Source of the DNA: Azohydromonas lata NBRC 102462
GTDB taxonomy: Bacteria > Pseudomonadota > Gammaproteobacteria > Burkholderiales > Burkholderiaceae_C
Length of the DNA stretch: 64,000 bases
Assembly (NCBI RefSeq): GCF_001571085.1
Contig: NZ_BCTC01000024.1
Location: 1-64,000 of the forward strand
Direction of reading: 5' to 3'
Under the pieces are notes generated by a model. That model worked only from the letters and a program-made list of their open reading frames with translations. It had not been told where the DNA came from and searched no databases. The position numbers and the translations under genes were made by a program. Of the stretch, positions 7,840-16,599 are shown piece by piece. The first letter of the stretch is position 1; the number at the start of each line of letters is the position of its first letter.

Positions 7840-7936
7840 TGTCCCGGGAAACCAGTGCCTGCGCGCGGCGCCATGCCTGCGGCGTCTCACGCGTCGGGCT
7901 CGGCGTGCGGCGGATGCTGCGGGCTTGGCGCAGCCG

Positions 7937-8187
7937 TCACCTGGGCAGAGGCAGCGCACCCACGCATACCGAGCCCAGCATCGCCGCCTTGAGCACCAGG
8001 CTCAGCCACGGCCGGTGCACGCGACGGTTGATGTAGGCGACGTTCGTCTCGGCGATGTAGCAGTAGGCCACGATGGTGGTGAAGGCGAAGAACATCAGCG
8101 CCAGCGCCACGAAGCTGGCGCCCAAGCCCGGCAGCATCGACTCCACCGCGGCCTGGGTGTAGCCCGGCCCCGTTTCCATGCCAGGCA
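7937..8187 (-). pseudogene. Remnant of an AGCS-type sodium:alanine symporter
   Basis: About 80 residues resembling the late membrane part of sodium:alanine symporters: YTQAAVESMLPGLGASF, ALALMFFAFTTIVAYCYIAE and TNVAYINRRV. Upstream the frame turns into unrelated Arg/Pro-rich sequence and no start is evident, and the C-terminus stops early after ALPLPR. AGCS proteins are about 450-550 residues long, so this is a fragment left by deletion. Confidence 0.5.
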
Positions 8188-8589
8188 GGTGCTCGGCCAG
8201 ACCTGCTCCGTGCCGTCGAAGGTCAGCCCCAAGCAATCGGTCGGCGCCGGCGGTGCAACTGTGGCCGGGCCGGTGTCCTGGCACCCCTGCATCCTGACAA
8301 GGTTTCGCCACGCGGCTCCATCGTTCACCAGGCGAGGTTCGGGAGCCATATCTCCTGCCATCAACGCTATTCCATAAATGCCAGAACGCAGGAGCGGCAA
8401 TACCATTGCAAGCGATGGACCGCAGCCATTGCAGCGTGACCGCCACGACGTTGGCAAACGTCCCGCAAGGCTCCTCGCGTACCTGCAGGCGGGCTACGCG
8501 ACACGTTTAATTCAGGGAATTAAAAGGATTCAAAGCCAATACAAGTGGCCGACGCTTGAAACCGTCAGACGCTGCAGGGCCGGCACCGT
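8188..8589. other. Gene-poor gap with inverted repeat at 8507-8523
   Basis: No convincing gene is seen here. The gap holds a perfect inverted repeat TTAATTCAGGGAATTAA at 8507-8523 (7-bp arms, 3-bp loop) in a lower-GC patch just past the end of the exported-protein gene at 8590. It could be a regulator site or a weak terminator; no T-run follows. Confidence 0.3.
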
Positions 8590-9048
8590 TCACGGTGCTG
8601 CGGCTTGTTCCATGTTTCGGATAGCTTTTGCCCGGACGTAATGCATGACGACGTTGCCCGAGATTTTCGCGACGGCTTTTTGGATGACGATGACAAACTG
8701 CGCCCCATGTTTCGTGGCTTCTTCGCACAGCACCTGCTCAACCAGTTCAGAACCTTCCGCGTCCTCTGCGCGTTCGTACAAGGTCAGCGCGTCAACGTTC
8801 ATGGCGTCGAGGGCGCGCATTTGTTCCGTGAAGTCGCCCGCAGGACTCGTTATGCCACGAACCTCGATATCCCCGATTATTTCGTATGCATGGAAAGGCT
8901 GGAACAAGATGATTTTGGCATGCGGAAGGACGGTCGGGGCATCAGTGTTTTTTGTCCTGGCCGAGTACTGGACCGCCACGACGTCGGCCTGGGCCGCGAA
9001 CACGCACACGGCGGCTCCTGTGCCAATGACAATATCTAAAATCCGCAT
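8590..9048 (-). CDS. Exported protein of unknown function
   Basis: A 152-residue protein not recognised from any family. The first about 25 residues (IVIGTGAAVCVFAAQADVVA) form a likely signal peptide. The mature part alternates short strands and helices, including YEIIGDIEVRGI and a helical acidic segment around TEQMRALDAMNVDALTLYE. The end (GAQFVIVIQKAVAKISGNVV) is hydrophobic and strand-like. This gene is visibly lower in GC than its neighbours, with more A/T third positions, suggesting later acquisition. It stands alone, with a 180-bp gap upstream and the gene-poor stretch downstream. Confidence 0.6.
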   Translation of the reverse strand: MRILDIVIGTGAAVCVFAAQADVVAVQYSARTKNTDAPTVLPHAKIILFQPFHAYEIIGDIEVRGITSPAGDFTEQMRALDAMNVDALTLYERAEDAEGSELVEQVLCEEATKHGAQFVIVIQKAVAKISGNVVMHYVRAKAIRNMEQAAAP

Positions 9049-9229
9049 CTTGAATTACCACACACCATTGATTATTTCCATGCCCGGCCCGCCATTTACC
9101 CAGCGCCACCTCTATGGCAAAACATCTGGCACCTGCAACCTGCAGGTGAATCTCGATCGCGTTCTTGCGCTTGCGGCCTACCCCGATGAATAAAGCCGGT
9201 TTGATGGCTCGCAAGGGCGTCCATGCCCA

Positions 9230-10408
9230 TCAGGCTCCCTGCCTGCCGGCAGCCGGCGTGGCTGCCGGCGTCGCCAGGGGCCAGGTGGCGAGGGGGAAGG
9301 CCAGCGAGGGCAGCAGCGTGCTCAGTGCCGCATAGACCAGCAGCGCCCCGTACCAGGCATCAGGCAAGCCGAAACGCTCGCGCAGGATGCCAGCCAGCAC
9401 CAGCGTGAAGATCAGCGTGGGCGACAGCGCCAGGGCCACGCGCAAGCTGCTGCGCGCGTCTTCCCGGAACATCACGCGCCGCTGCAGCCACAGCCAGCCC
9501 ACGCGCAGCGGCAGGGCCGCGCTGGCCAGCAGCAGCCCCAGCCCCAGCGCCTCCCACTGCAGGGCGCCGCCAGGCACGTGCAGGCCTCGGTAAAAGAAGT
9601 AGAACGGCACGAAAAAGGAGGCGAAAAGCCTGACCGCGTGCAGGTTGGCCGGCGAGGCCAGCGTCGGTACGCGCTCTTGCAGCAGGCGCGCCACCAGGCC
9701 AGCCACGAAGGCGCCTACCAGGTAGTACACGCCGAGCTGCTTGGTGAGCCAGGCCGCCACCACGCCCACCATCACCAGCAGCGAGAACTCGCAGCCCCGC
9801 GCATACGGTACGACGTGCCGCATAAGCGCAAGAAACAGCAGCGGCAAGCCGGCCAGCATGGCCAGCAGCGCGGCGCCGGACAGCGCCAATCGCCCCAGCG
9901 ACTCGGACTGCAGCGTCAAGAACAGGACCACCAGCGCCAGCAGCTCGCCACCGATGGCCTTGTTCATGACCCAGAAGTTTTCGTACTCATCGAGGCCGAG
10001 CCGAGGCAGCGACTCCAGGATGAAACCCGTGGACGGTGTCAGCACCGCCAGCGCCACCAGCGTCGCGCTGCGCCACTCCAGCGGCACGAGCCGGGTTGCC
10101 AGCCACACGGCGGCGCCCAGCGCCAGTGCATGAAAGGCCAGATGCGCCAGCAACGGCCACAGGCCACGCCGCAGCCCGGAGAGCTCCACTTCCAACCCTG
10201 CAAACAGGAACAGCGACGAAATGCCCAGCGTCGCCAGCAGCGCCAGTGTGCCGTCAGCGCTGCTTCCACCCATCAGGGCTGCGGCCAGCATGCCCAGGGC
10301 GAAAGCGCTCAGCGGCGCGGGCATGTTCCAGCGCTGAAGCATGCGCGGGACCACCATGAGGCCAAAGATCAGGGCGATGTAGGCAAGTTCTTGGGTGAGG
10401 ACGGGCAT
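9230..10408 (-). CDS. CPA2-type cation:proton antiporter
   Basis: A 392-residue membrane protein with about eleven hydrophobic segments in the Na+/H+ exchanger (CPA2, KefB-like) arrangement. Signature pieces are LSAFALGMLAAAL, LFLFAGLEVELSGLRRG, the VALAVLTPSTGFILESLPRLG segment in the core, and YLVGAFVAGLVARLL. It lacks the cytosolic TrkA-N nucleotide domain of Kef proteins, so it is a minimal antiporter. The role would be exchange of Na+ or K+ for protons at the inner membrane. It follows the otsB-otsA-mscS operon on the same strand after about 100 bp and could be its fourth gene. Confidence 0.8.
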   Translation of the reverse strand: MPVLTQELAYIALIFGLMVVPRMLQRWNMPAPLSAFALGMLAAALMGGSSADGTLALLATLGISSLFLFAGLEVELSGLRRGLWPLLAHLAFHALALGAAVWLATRLVPLEWRSATLVALAVLTPSTGFILESLPRLGLDEYENFWVMNKAIGGELLALVVLFLTLQSESLGRLALSGAALLAMLAGLPLLFLALMRHVVPYARGCEFSLLVMVGVVAAWLTKQLGVYYLVGAFVAGLVARLLQERVPTLASPANLHAVRLFASFFVPFYFFYRGLHVPGGALQWEALGLGLLLASAALPLRVGWLWLQRRVMFREDARSSLRVALALSPTLIFTLVLAGILRERFGLPDAWYGALLVYAALSTLLPSLAFPLATWPLATPAATPAAGRQGA

Positions 10409-10510
10409 GCGTGCTGGAAGCCTGGGGTGTGAGGACCGTCAATTGTGTGATGGGTGCGTGCGCCAGGCGGCGGTGCGAGCTCCTTCACCGGTGGGCAAGC
10501 CGCGCGGCGT

Positions 10511-11440
10511 TCAGTCGCCCCGTGGCGCCTGGGGCGGCTGCGCGCCGACCAGGCGCAGTGGCCATTCGGGTGCCGCACCACGCTTGTCCTGTCCCGCATA
10601 GACCGTGAGATGCGGAAACGGGATTTCGATGCCCAGGGCATCGAAGGCATGCTTGAGCCGGCGCAGGTACTCTCGCCGGACGTTCCACTGCTCCAGCGCC
10701 ACGCACTTGAAGCGGCAGCGCAGCACCACGGCCGAGTCGCCCCAGCTTTCCACGCCAGCGATCTCCAGTTCGTCGAGCAGCTTCGGGGCAAAGTCCGGGG
10801 CGGCACGCATCTGCGCACCGACCTCGCGCATCACGGCCATGACCTCGTCGGTGTTCTCGCGGTAGGCCACGCCCACGTCCATGACTGCCTGCGCGTGGCC
10901 GCGACTCATGTTGACCACGGTCTTGATCTCGCCGTTGGGCACGAAGTGCACGTTGCCGTCGTAGTCGCGCAGCCGCACGTAGCGCAGCGTCACGTCCTCC
11001 ACCAGCCCGCCGTGCGCGCCGAGCTTGACCACGTCGCCCTGCCGTATCTGGTCCTCCAGCAGCAGGAAAAAGCCGGTGAAGTAGTCCTTGACGAGGCTCT
11101 GCGCGCCGAAGCCCACAGCCAGCCCCACCACGCCGGCGGCCCCCAGGATGGGAGCCACCGAGATGCCGATCTCGGCCAGCACCAGCATGCCCGCGATCAG
11201 CGAGATCACCACCGCCGTGAGGTAGCGGCAGACGCGGCCCAGGGTCTCGGCCCGGCGCACCGCTTCACGGTCTTCCATGCGGCTGGCGAGCCGGATGCGC
11301 AAGCGGCGGATGGCGCCCTGCAGCACATGGATGAGCACCACGCTCGCGGCGATGATCAGCAGCACGCGCAGGCCTACCAGCGTCGCGCCGCCCAGCGGTC
11401 CCCACAGCAGCGCGGCCTGCGCCAGCAGTTCTTGGGTCAT
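10511..11440 (-). CDS. Small-conductance mechanosensitive channel, MscS family
   Basis: A 309-residue channel. Three hydrophobic helices are followed by the pore-lining helix ILGAAGVVGLAVGFGAQSLV and the beta domain beginning LLEDQIRQGDVVKL, with VPNGEIKTVVNMSRG, all hallmarks of MscS. It releases solutes on hypo-osmotic shock. The start at 11440 overlaps the otsA stop as ATGA, giving translational coupling. The pairing is sensible: otsBA raises internal trehalose, and an MscS channel protects the cell when the medium becomes dilute. An extended start at 11482 would lie inside otsA and is not preferred. Confidence 0.88.
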   Translation of the reverse strand: MTQELLAQAALLWGPLGGATLVGLRVLLIIAASVVLIHVLQGAIRRLRIRLASRMEDREAVRRAETLGRVCRYLTAVVISLIAGMLVLAEIGISVAPILGAAGVVGLAVGFGAQSLVKDYFTGFFLLLEDQIRQGDVVKLGAHGGLVEDVTLRYVRLRDYDGNVHFVPNGEIKTVVNMSRGHAQAVMDVGVAYRENTDEVMAVMREVGAQMRAAPDFAPKLLDELEIAGVESWGDSAVVLRCRFKCVALEQWNVRREYLRRLKHAFDALGIEIPFPHLTVYAGQDKRGAAPEWPLRLVGAQPPQAPRGD

Positions 11441-12816
11441 GCCTTGGTCTCCATCAAGGTGTCGAGAAAGGTTCGGCGCCACCAGTGCACGTCATGGCGT
11501 CGGATCTCGGCCAGCAACCGCTCATGGCGCACCTGGCGCTCCTGCAGCGGCATCTGCAGCGCGCGCCGTATCGCCTCGGCCGTGGCCTCGGTGTCGTAGG
11601 GGTTGACCAGCAACGCGTCGGTGAGCTGCTCGGCCGCGCCAGCAAAGCGCGAAAGCACCAGCACGCCCGGGTCGGCCGGGTCCTGCGCCGCAATGAACTC
11701 CTTGGCCACGAGGTTCATGCCATCGCGCAGCGGCGTCACCAGCGCCACGCGGCTGGCGCGGTACAAACCCGGCACACGGTTGCGCGCCATGGTGCGGTGC
11801 AGGTAGCGCACGGGCATCCAGTCCAAGTCGCCGAAGTCGCCGTTGATGGCGCCGGCCAGCCCCTCAAGCTCGCGGCGGATGTCGCCGTAGGCGTCGACTT
11901 CCTCGCGTGAGGGTGCGGCGACCTGGATCAGCGTCGCGCTGTAGCGCGCTTCAGGATGGCGCTCCAGCAGCGTTTGCATGGCACGCAGGCGCTGCGGCAG
12001 CCCCTTGGAATAGTCAAGCCGGTCCACGCCCACGAGCAATCTGCGCTGCGCATACTGCTCGCGCAGCATAGCCAGTGTCTTTTGTGCCGGCGCGGCCTGC
12101 GTCATCGCCTCGAATTCCGCCACGTCGATGCCGATGGGAAATGCGCCGGCGCGCAGCACGCGGTTGAAGGCGCCGAACAGTTTGTCCGAGAGCACTTCCG
12201 CGCGCGCCTCGACCGCGAGGTAGCGGTGCAGATGGTTGAGGTCGGCCTGGCTTTGCAGCCCAACCAGGTCATAGGCGAAGAGCGCGCGAATGAGCCAGTC
12301 GTGCGCAGGCAGCGCCGCCAGGATCAGCGGTGGCGGCAGCGGAATGTGCAGAAAAAAGCCGATGCGCTGCTGGCAGCCCAGTGCGCGCAGCTCCGCGGCC
12401 AGCGGAATGAGGTGGTAGTCGTGGACCCACACCACATCGTCAGGACGCAGCATTGGACGCAACTGCTGCGCGAACAGGCGGTTCACGCGCCGGTAGCCCT
12501 CCAGATGGCCGGCATCGAACTGCGCCAGGTCCAGCCGGTAGTGGAACACCGGCCACAGCACGCCGTTGGCGTAGCCGCGGTAGTACCGTTCGTAATCGCT
12601 GCGGCCCAGCACCACGGTGGCCAGCGTCACGCGCCCCGCCTGCTGCGTGCGCACTTCGCCGACCCCCGCGCAGTGGTCCTCGGCGACCTCGGCATCGGCC
12701 CCGAACCACAGCCCGCCCGAGGCCGCCAGCGCATCACCCAGCGCAACCGCCAGTCCGCCTGCGGCCACGCGGCGCGGGTCGGCCACGCGGTTGGAAACGA
12801 CCACCAGGCGGCTCAT
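11437..12816 (-). CDS. otsA: Alpha,alpha-trehalose-6-phosphate synthase
   Basis: A 459-residue GT20 glycosyltransferase that joins UDP-glucose and glucose-6-phosphate. Seen: N-terminal [10 protein letters not shown], the G-loop [24 protein letters not shown], the donor-site [14 protein letters not shown] and [14 protein letters not shown] near residue 370, all in the right order and at the usual length (about 460). The ATG at 12816 overlaps the otsB stop (ATGA) and its own stop overlaps the mscS start. Expression therefore depends on the otsB promoter at about 13.62 kb, which carries a variant of the ATTTGTACAAAT palindrome. Confidence 0.93.
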   Translation of the reverse strand: MSRLVVVSNRVADPRRVAAGGLAVALGDALAASGGLWFGADAEVAEDHCAGVGEVRTQQAGRVTLATVVLGRSDYERYYRGYANGVLWPVFHYRLDLAQFDAGHLEGYRRVNRLFAQQLRPMLRPDDVVWVHDYHLIPLAAELRALGCQQRIGFFLHIPLPPPLILAALPAHDWLIRALFAYDLVGLQSQADLNHLHRYLAVEARAEVLSDKLFGAFNRVLRAGAFPIGIDVAEFEAMTQAAPAQKTLAMLREQYAQRRLLVGVDRLDYSKGLPQRLRAMQTLLERHPEARYSATLIQVAAPSREEVDAYGDIRRELEGLAGAINGDFGDLDWMPVRYLHRTMARNRVPGLYRASRVALVTPLRDGMNLVAKEFIAAQDPADPGVLVLSRFAGAAEQLTDALLVNPYDTEATAEAIRRALQMPLQERQVRHERLLAEIRRHDVHWWRRTFLDTLMETKA

Positions 12817-13604
12817 GACGCCCTTGCCGCGCCGAAAGCGCCCTGCAGTCGCTGCACGGCCCGTGCCAGCCAGGCTCCGACCTCCTGCGGTCCGGCCAAG
12901 CGGTGCTCCGCCAGTGTCTCGCCCGGGCCGACCTTCACCGCCACGCCACCGGCAGCCCGCACCGCCTCGAACGCGCACTCGTCCGTGACGTCGTCGCCGA
13001 AAAACCACGGTCGCCGGTGCCGGAATGGACGCTGCGCCAGAAAACGCCGCACGGCGACCGCCTTGCTGGCACCACGCGGCTTGAGCTCCACAACCATTTT
13101 GCCGCGCTGCAAGGTCATGCCCTGCACGCACGCCAACGCCTCGCTCATCGCCTGCAGGCACTGTGCTTCAAGCTCCGGCGCCTGCCGGTAGTGCAACGCG
13201 ATGGCGCCGGGCTTGCGCTCCAGATGCAGCTCCGGAAACCGATCACAAAGCTGCTGCAATGGCCCAGCGGCCGCTAACAGTGCCGGCCCTGTGACACGCC
13301 GCACAGGGGCGTCCAGAGTGCGCCACTCGGCGCCATGCACGCCCGCGGCACACAGCCCGGGCAGCCCGAGCAAGGCATCGATATCGGCCAGCGCACGGCC
13401 GCTGACGACGGCCACCGCCCCGTTGAGTTGCGTCGCCAGCCGCAGCAGCAGCAGCGGCAGACCTGGATCCACCACGACCGCCGCCGGTCCAGGTGCGATC
13501 TCAACCAGAGTGCCGTCGAAATCGAAGAAAACAGCACAACCGGGCTCCGGCATGCCCGGACCGCTTTCCATGCTGGGCAAGACTTCGTGCGGGTACATAT
13601 CCAT
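12813..13604 (-). CDS. otsB: Trehalose-6-phosphate phosphatase
   Basis: A 263-residue HAD-superfamily phosphatase that removes phosphate from trehalose-6-phosphate. Motif I is FFDFDGTLVEIAP with the catalytic DxD, motif II VVSGRALADID, and motif IV WFFGDDVTDECAF near residue 190. It is the first gene of otsB-otsA-mscS, each junction an ATGA overlap. The start is uncertain: GTG 13607, ATG 13604 and ATG 13598 are all in frame with no clear ribosome site; the core begins about 20 residues later. Just upstream are a TAATAT -10 and the palindrome ATTGGTACGAAT, so a short leader is likely. Confidence 0.9.
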   Translation of the reverse strand: MDMYPHEVLPSMESGPGMPEPGCAVFFDFDGTLVEIAPGPAAVVVDPGLPLLLLRLATQLNGAVAVVSGRALADIDALLGLPGLCAAGVHGAEWRTLDAPVRRVTGPALLAAAGPLQQLCDRFPELHLERKPGAIALHYRQAPELEAQCLQAMSEALACVQGMTLQRGKMVVELKPRGASKAVAVRRFLAQRPFRHRRPWFFGDDVTDECAFEAVRAAGGVAVKVGPGETLAEHRLAGPQEVGAWLARAVQRLQGAFGAARAS

Positions 13605-13609
13605 CACCG

Positions 13610-13629
13610 TATATTACATTGGTACGAAT
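13610..13629 (-). promoter_or_regulatory. otsB promoter with operator-like palindrome
   Basis: The palindrome ATTGGTACGAAT (13618-13629, ten of twelve bases to ATTTGTACAAAT) is followed on the minus strand by TAATAT as -10. A weak -35 (TTCTGA) fits with an 18-bp spacer, so the palindrome lies between -35 and -10. A protein bound there would block polymerase or distort the spacer. Confidence 0.5.
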
Positions 13630-13714
13630 TTATTTCAGAACGTCTTGGCCTTGAGCTTCGCCAAGGCAGGCACGCTTGATGCACCAAGCAGGGCAGGAAT
13701 CGTCGAAAGCTCAT

Positions 13715-13915
13715 ATGCCATCGCCTGTGCAACAACGGCAGTTCGAATTGCGCTTTCCGTCGCTTTTCCGTGATGGCTACGCGCTGGTCTTCCCGTGCGA
13801 CGCTGACGGACGGGTGGACGTTGACGCGCTGAGCGAACCCGCCAAGGCCAACTATTTGTTTGCGCGCGCCATGATCGGACGCGAGTTCGCCTGGCCGGTG
13901 GTACGGCGGCACTGA
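13715..13915 (+). CDS. Small conserved-looking protein of unknown function
   Basis: A 66-residue protein with a compact, non-repetitive sequence: RQFELRFPSLFRDGYALVFP then CDADGRVDVDALSE and YLFARAMIGREF. Similar short proteins occur widely in Burkholderiales, though no function is known. The ATG at 13715 was preferred over the upstream frame start because the sequence becomes protein-like there; the ribosome site is weak. It is transcribed away from otsB. The next 265 bp (13916-14180) contain nothing I can identify. Confidence 0.6.
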   Translation: MPSPVQQRQFELRFPSLFRDGYALVFPCDADGRVDVDALSEPAKANYLFARAMIGREFAWPVVRRH

Positions 13916-14180
13916 CGCCGGCGCGGGCATTTCGCGCTCACGGTGGCCAACGTCGCGGCGGCCATGCAAGCACCCACGGCCCGTCAGCGGGCCTTGCGCT
14001 CCATGACTTGCAAAGTCGTGTCGGCTCTTGCGCCCGGTTGACGGCTGCCCGCAGCCAAGATCATCGCCAGCGGCCGGTGGTTGGACCCGATCTGCCGATT
14101 GATCGTTGTCGGCTGGACGCAGTCGTGAGGGTTGCGATCCCGGTCGCCGTCTGCGCGCGTCGGCGGCCGAGGTGTGCGCT

Positions 14181-14678
14181 TCAGCGCAGCCGCCGCGCCA
14201 GGCGCGACACGGCTTGCTGCAGCGCGACCAGCACGGCCGTGATGGCGAGCGCCGTCATGAACAGGATCAGGCTCTGTTCGCCCGCGGCTCGCAGCCCGAA
14301 GCTCAACGCCGTGGACACGGCCGGTGGATGCATGAGCCGGAACGACACCATGACCAGGATCACCAGCAGCATGGACAGCCCTGCGAACAGGTAGCCTGAA
14401 CCGAGCACGGCATGGCAAAGCCACCCGATGCAGGCGGCGCCGAGCTGCAACAACACCAGCGTGCGCACCCGGTTCATCTCGTGCTGGGGGTCAAGGTAGA
14501 TCAGGAACGCGCTGGAAGCCAGCGACGCGAACAGCAGCCGCTGCCGCGCCAGCGCTTCCACGAAAGCCAACACCAACAGCACCGTGGCGGAGGGCAGCAG
14601 CGCCAGCAACAGCTCGCCGCGAAGACCGCCGCGTCGCGCAGGGCGCTCACCGGCCACGGGAGGACTTTCCCGGCGCAT
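14181..14678 (-). CDS. HPP-family membrane protein
   Basis: A 165-residue integral membrane protein with four hydrophobic helices and the signature MHPPAVSTALSFGL, where HPP names the family. An acidic patch LIYLDPQHEMNRVRT lies between helices 1 and 2. Some HPP proteins are nitrite-associated or act as transport-related modules; the substrate here is unknown. The N-terminus overlaps the end of the DUF1622 gene by 32 bp on the same strand, so the two are almost surely co-transcribed. No CBS domains follow, unlike longer HPP proteins. Confidence 0.75.
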   Translation of the reverse strand: MRRESPPVAGERPARRGGLRGELLLALLPSATVLLVLAFVEALARQRLLFASLASSAFLIYLDPQHEMNRVRTLVLLQLGAACIGWLCHAVLGSGYLFAGLSMLLVILVMVSFRLMHPPAVSTALSFGLRAAGEQSLILFMTALAITAVLVALQQAVSRLARRLR

Positions 14679-15057
14679 CGGGCGCCGTGGCGTGCCCGCG
14701 CAGAGCGGGCTCCTCGGCGGCCTGCTCGTCCTTCATCTCGCGGCTCAGGAAATAGTTGAGCGCGGTGCGGATGACGGCAATGGCCGCGAGCTTGCCGATG
14801 CGCTCCCAGGTCGGGGCCACCGAGGTGGACAGGATGTCGGCAGCCAGCTGCAGCTCGAGCGCCAGTGTCAGGAAGCGTGCGAAGGAGAGGCGGATGGGCG
14901 TGAAGCTCGTGCCGCGGGCATGCAATGCGTGCCGGATCAAGCCAAAGACGGCCACCACGATGCCTGTGGCAATGACGATCGCGCCCAGCGTCTCCACCAG
15001 CAAGCGCAGCCACTCGACGGCACGTTGGACAGACTCTTCGGCATCGGCATAGCTCAC
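14647..15057 (-). CDS. DUF1622 membrane protein
   Basis: A small membrane protein with the DUF1622 order: AVEWLRLLVETLGAIVIATG, a basic loop, then FARFLTLALELQLAADILST and IAVIRTALNYFLSREM. Three helices are predicted, the last close to a conserved LNYFL. The start is placed at GTG 15057 because GAGGG stands seven bases before it and the family is usually about 120 residues; the frame remains open to ATG 15231, which would add an unconserved Arg/Pro-rich stretch. A charged C-terminal tail overlaps the HPP gene start. A variant operator palindrome lies upstream at 15315-15326. Confidence 0.75.
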   Translation of the reverse strand: MSYADAEESVQRAVEWLRLLVETLGAIVIATGIVVAVFGLIRHALHARGTSFTPIRLSFARFLTLALELQLAADILSTSVAPTWERIGKLAAIAVIRTALNYFLSREMKDEQAAEEPALRGHATAPDAPGKSSRGR

Positions 15058-15314
15058 GGACAATCCCTCGACGTCACGGTGGATGGTGAACACCCGTGCC
15101 TGCGTGTGAGGCCGGCCGGCAGGCAGCGGACCGTCAGGAGCCCCCCGCGTGCCGAGCCCTTTGAGCTGTACGGGCCGAATGCGGTACGGCGTGGTCCCCG
15201 AGAGCGGCACCACTGCGACGCGCGTACCCATGCATCACAGACGGTCCGCATCGGCTTGCTGCCGCGCGCCGGCTCGCTCCGGTCGTTGCCAAGACAGGTA
15301 TGCGCTCCTGTCAT

Positions 15315-15326
15315 ATTTGCACCAAT
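15315..15326. promoter_or_regulatory. Operator-like palindrome ATTTGCACCAAT
   Basis: Ten of twelve bases match ATTTGTACAAAT. It is upstream of the DUF1622-HPP gene pair. On the minus strand the site is followed directly by ATGACA, which could contribute a weak -10. Confidence 0.4.
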
Positions 15327-15460
15327 GTTTTCAAACGCCCTGCAGGTGCTGGACAGCGCACGCGATGCGAAACGCCATGACGCCTCGTGCACTGCGAGGC
15401 GGCGGGTCAGGTTCAAGGCGGGGCCACCTTGCCGTGTTGCAGCCGGCACGCACACGCTGC

Positions 15461-15497
15461 AAGGCCGGCCCGCCAGACGAAGCAGCGGGCCGGCCTT
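15461..15497 (-). terminator. Strong hairpin after the copper-binding protein gene
   Basis: A perfect 13-bp inverted repeat (AAGGCCGGCCCGC and GCGGGCCGGCCTT) with an 11-nt loop, lying just beyond the stop of the gene at 15546-15881. A run of T is lacking, so termination may be Rho-dependent or the hairpin may only stabilise the 3' end. Confidence 0.55.
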
Positions 15498-15545
15498 GGC
15501 CATGTGCCGGCGCCCGTGAAGGAGCCGGCTGGACGATGAAGCCGC

Positions 15546-15881
15546 TTATGCGGCCGTGGCCACGCGTCGGCATTCCTCGGCGCAGCGCCGGCACGCCTGC
15601 GCACAGGCTTGACAGTGATCATGCTGGTGCTTGGCGCATTCATCGCCACAGGCTTGGCACACGTCGGCGCACTGGCGGCAGAGCTGGGCCGCGAAGCGGC
15701 TGCCGCGCGACATATAGCCGGCGGCCAGCCGGCAGATGGCGGCACAGTCCATGTCCAGCGCGATGCAGCCCGCCATCATCTGTACGTCGGGCTCCTGCAG
15801 GCAGGCGGCAGCGCAATGGTTACAGGCGTCGGCGCAGTCGTTGCAGGCCTGGACGCAGGCTTGGAATTGCTCGTGAGCCAT
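15546..15881 (-). CDS. Cys-rich four-helix copper-binding protein
   Basis: A 111-residue protein with regularly spaced cysteines, e.g. CVQACNDCADACNHCAAAC and CRQCADVCQACGDECAKH, and a final CRRCAEECRR. This is the pattern of the Csp/DUF326 four-helix bundles, whose cysteines line the core and store Cu(I). No signal peptide is seen, so it would be cytosolic (Csp3-like). The start at 15881 is preceded by AGGAG. It sits beside a decayed copper P-type ATPase gene and a CDF metal exporter gene, which supports a metal-handling role. Confidence 0.85.
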   Translation of the reverse strand: MAHEQFQACVQACNDCADACNHCAAACLQEPDVQMMAGCIALDMDCAAICRLAAGYMSRGSRFAAQLCRQCADVCQACGDECAKHQHDHCQACAQACRRCAEECRRVATAA

Positions 15882-15979
15882 GGTGAATCTCCTGAAAGTC
15901 CTGAAAGGCCGGCGCACCGGCCGTTGACGTGGGGAGCCAGCCGCGCCGGACCTTCCGGTGCGGTGGACCTAGCGGCAGC

Positions 15980-16354
15980 TCATGCAGTGCGAGGCCGGTG
16001 CTTCGGCGGCGGCCAGCTGCAGGAGCTGAAGCCCAAGTTCAGTACCGTCGGCCATGGCGCTGAAGGCGCCTCGGCGACGGCTTGGCTGGAGCCGCTGGGC
16101 AACGCCACGTTGATCAGGAGGTGGCAAGGGCCGCCATGCCGCAGCAGCTCCGCCGGCTGATGCGCCGCATCGCCAGCATCGGCGTCGTGCGCCATGGCAT
16201 GCCCGCCATGCAGGCCCGCTGCGGCGGCAACCGTCAGCGACAGCATCTGCGCGGCCTTGCAGGCATGCGCCGCGCTGGCCACCGACAGCAAAGCCATCAC
16301 CAGCAGCGCGACCAGCGCGCGCTGTAGTGGGAGACGGCGTAATCGGGAGAGCAT
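15980..16354 (-). CDS. Exported His-containing protein near copper genes
   Basis: A 124-residue protein with an N-terminal signal ([20 protein letters not shown]), then [18 protein letters not shown] and HGGPCHLLI, a histidine-rich mature part likely to bind metal. The C-terminus ([12 protein letters not shown]) carries a cysteine and prolines. It resembles small proteins of the DUF2946 type seen with copper resistance genes, though this is not certain. The upstream ribosome site is weak. It is divergent from the copA remnant on the other strand. Confidence 0.45.
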   Translation of the reverse strand: MLSRLRRLPLQRALVALLVMALLSVASAAHACKAAQMLSLTVAAAAGLHGGHAMAHDADAGDAAHQPAELLRHGGPCHLLINVALPSGSSQAVAEAPSAPWPTVLNLGFSSCSWPPPKHRPRTA

Positions 16355-16599
16355 GGCAATGCATGGAAGAGCAGTCACATGCGCACTCGAAGCTCCAAGC
16401 GCAGTCGCGAGGGACAGCCCCACGGCTCGCGGCGTATGGCCGGCGCGAGCAAACGACATTCCGTGGCGTCATGACGCGTGGAGCACCTCGCCGACAGCAT
16501 CGGGGCACGGCCGTTGTCGTGAGCCTGCAACAGTGGAACAGCCATGGCCCACGTACATCGCCACGGCAGCAGCCAAGCTGCTTGACCCTCCCATCGTAG

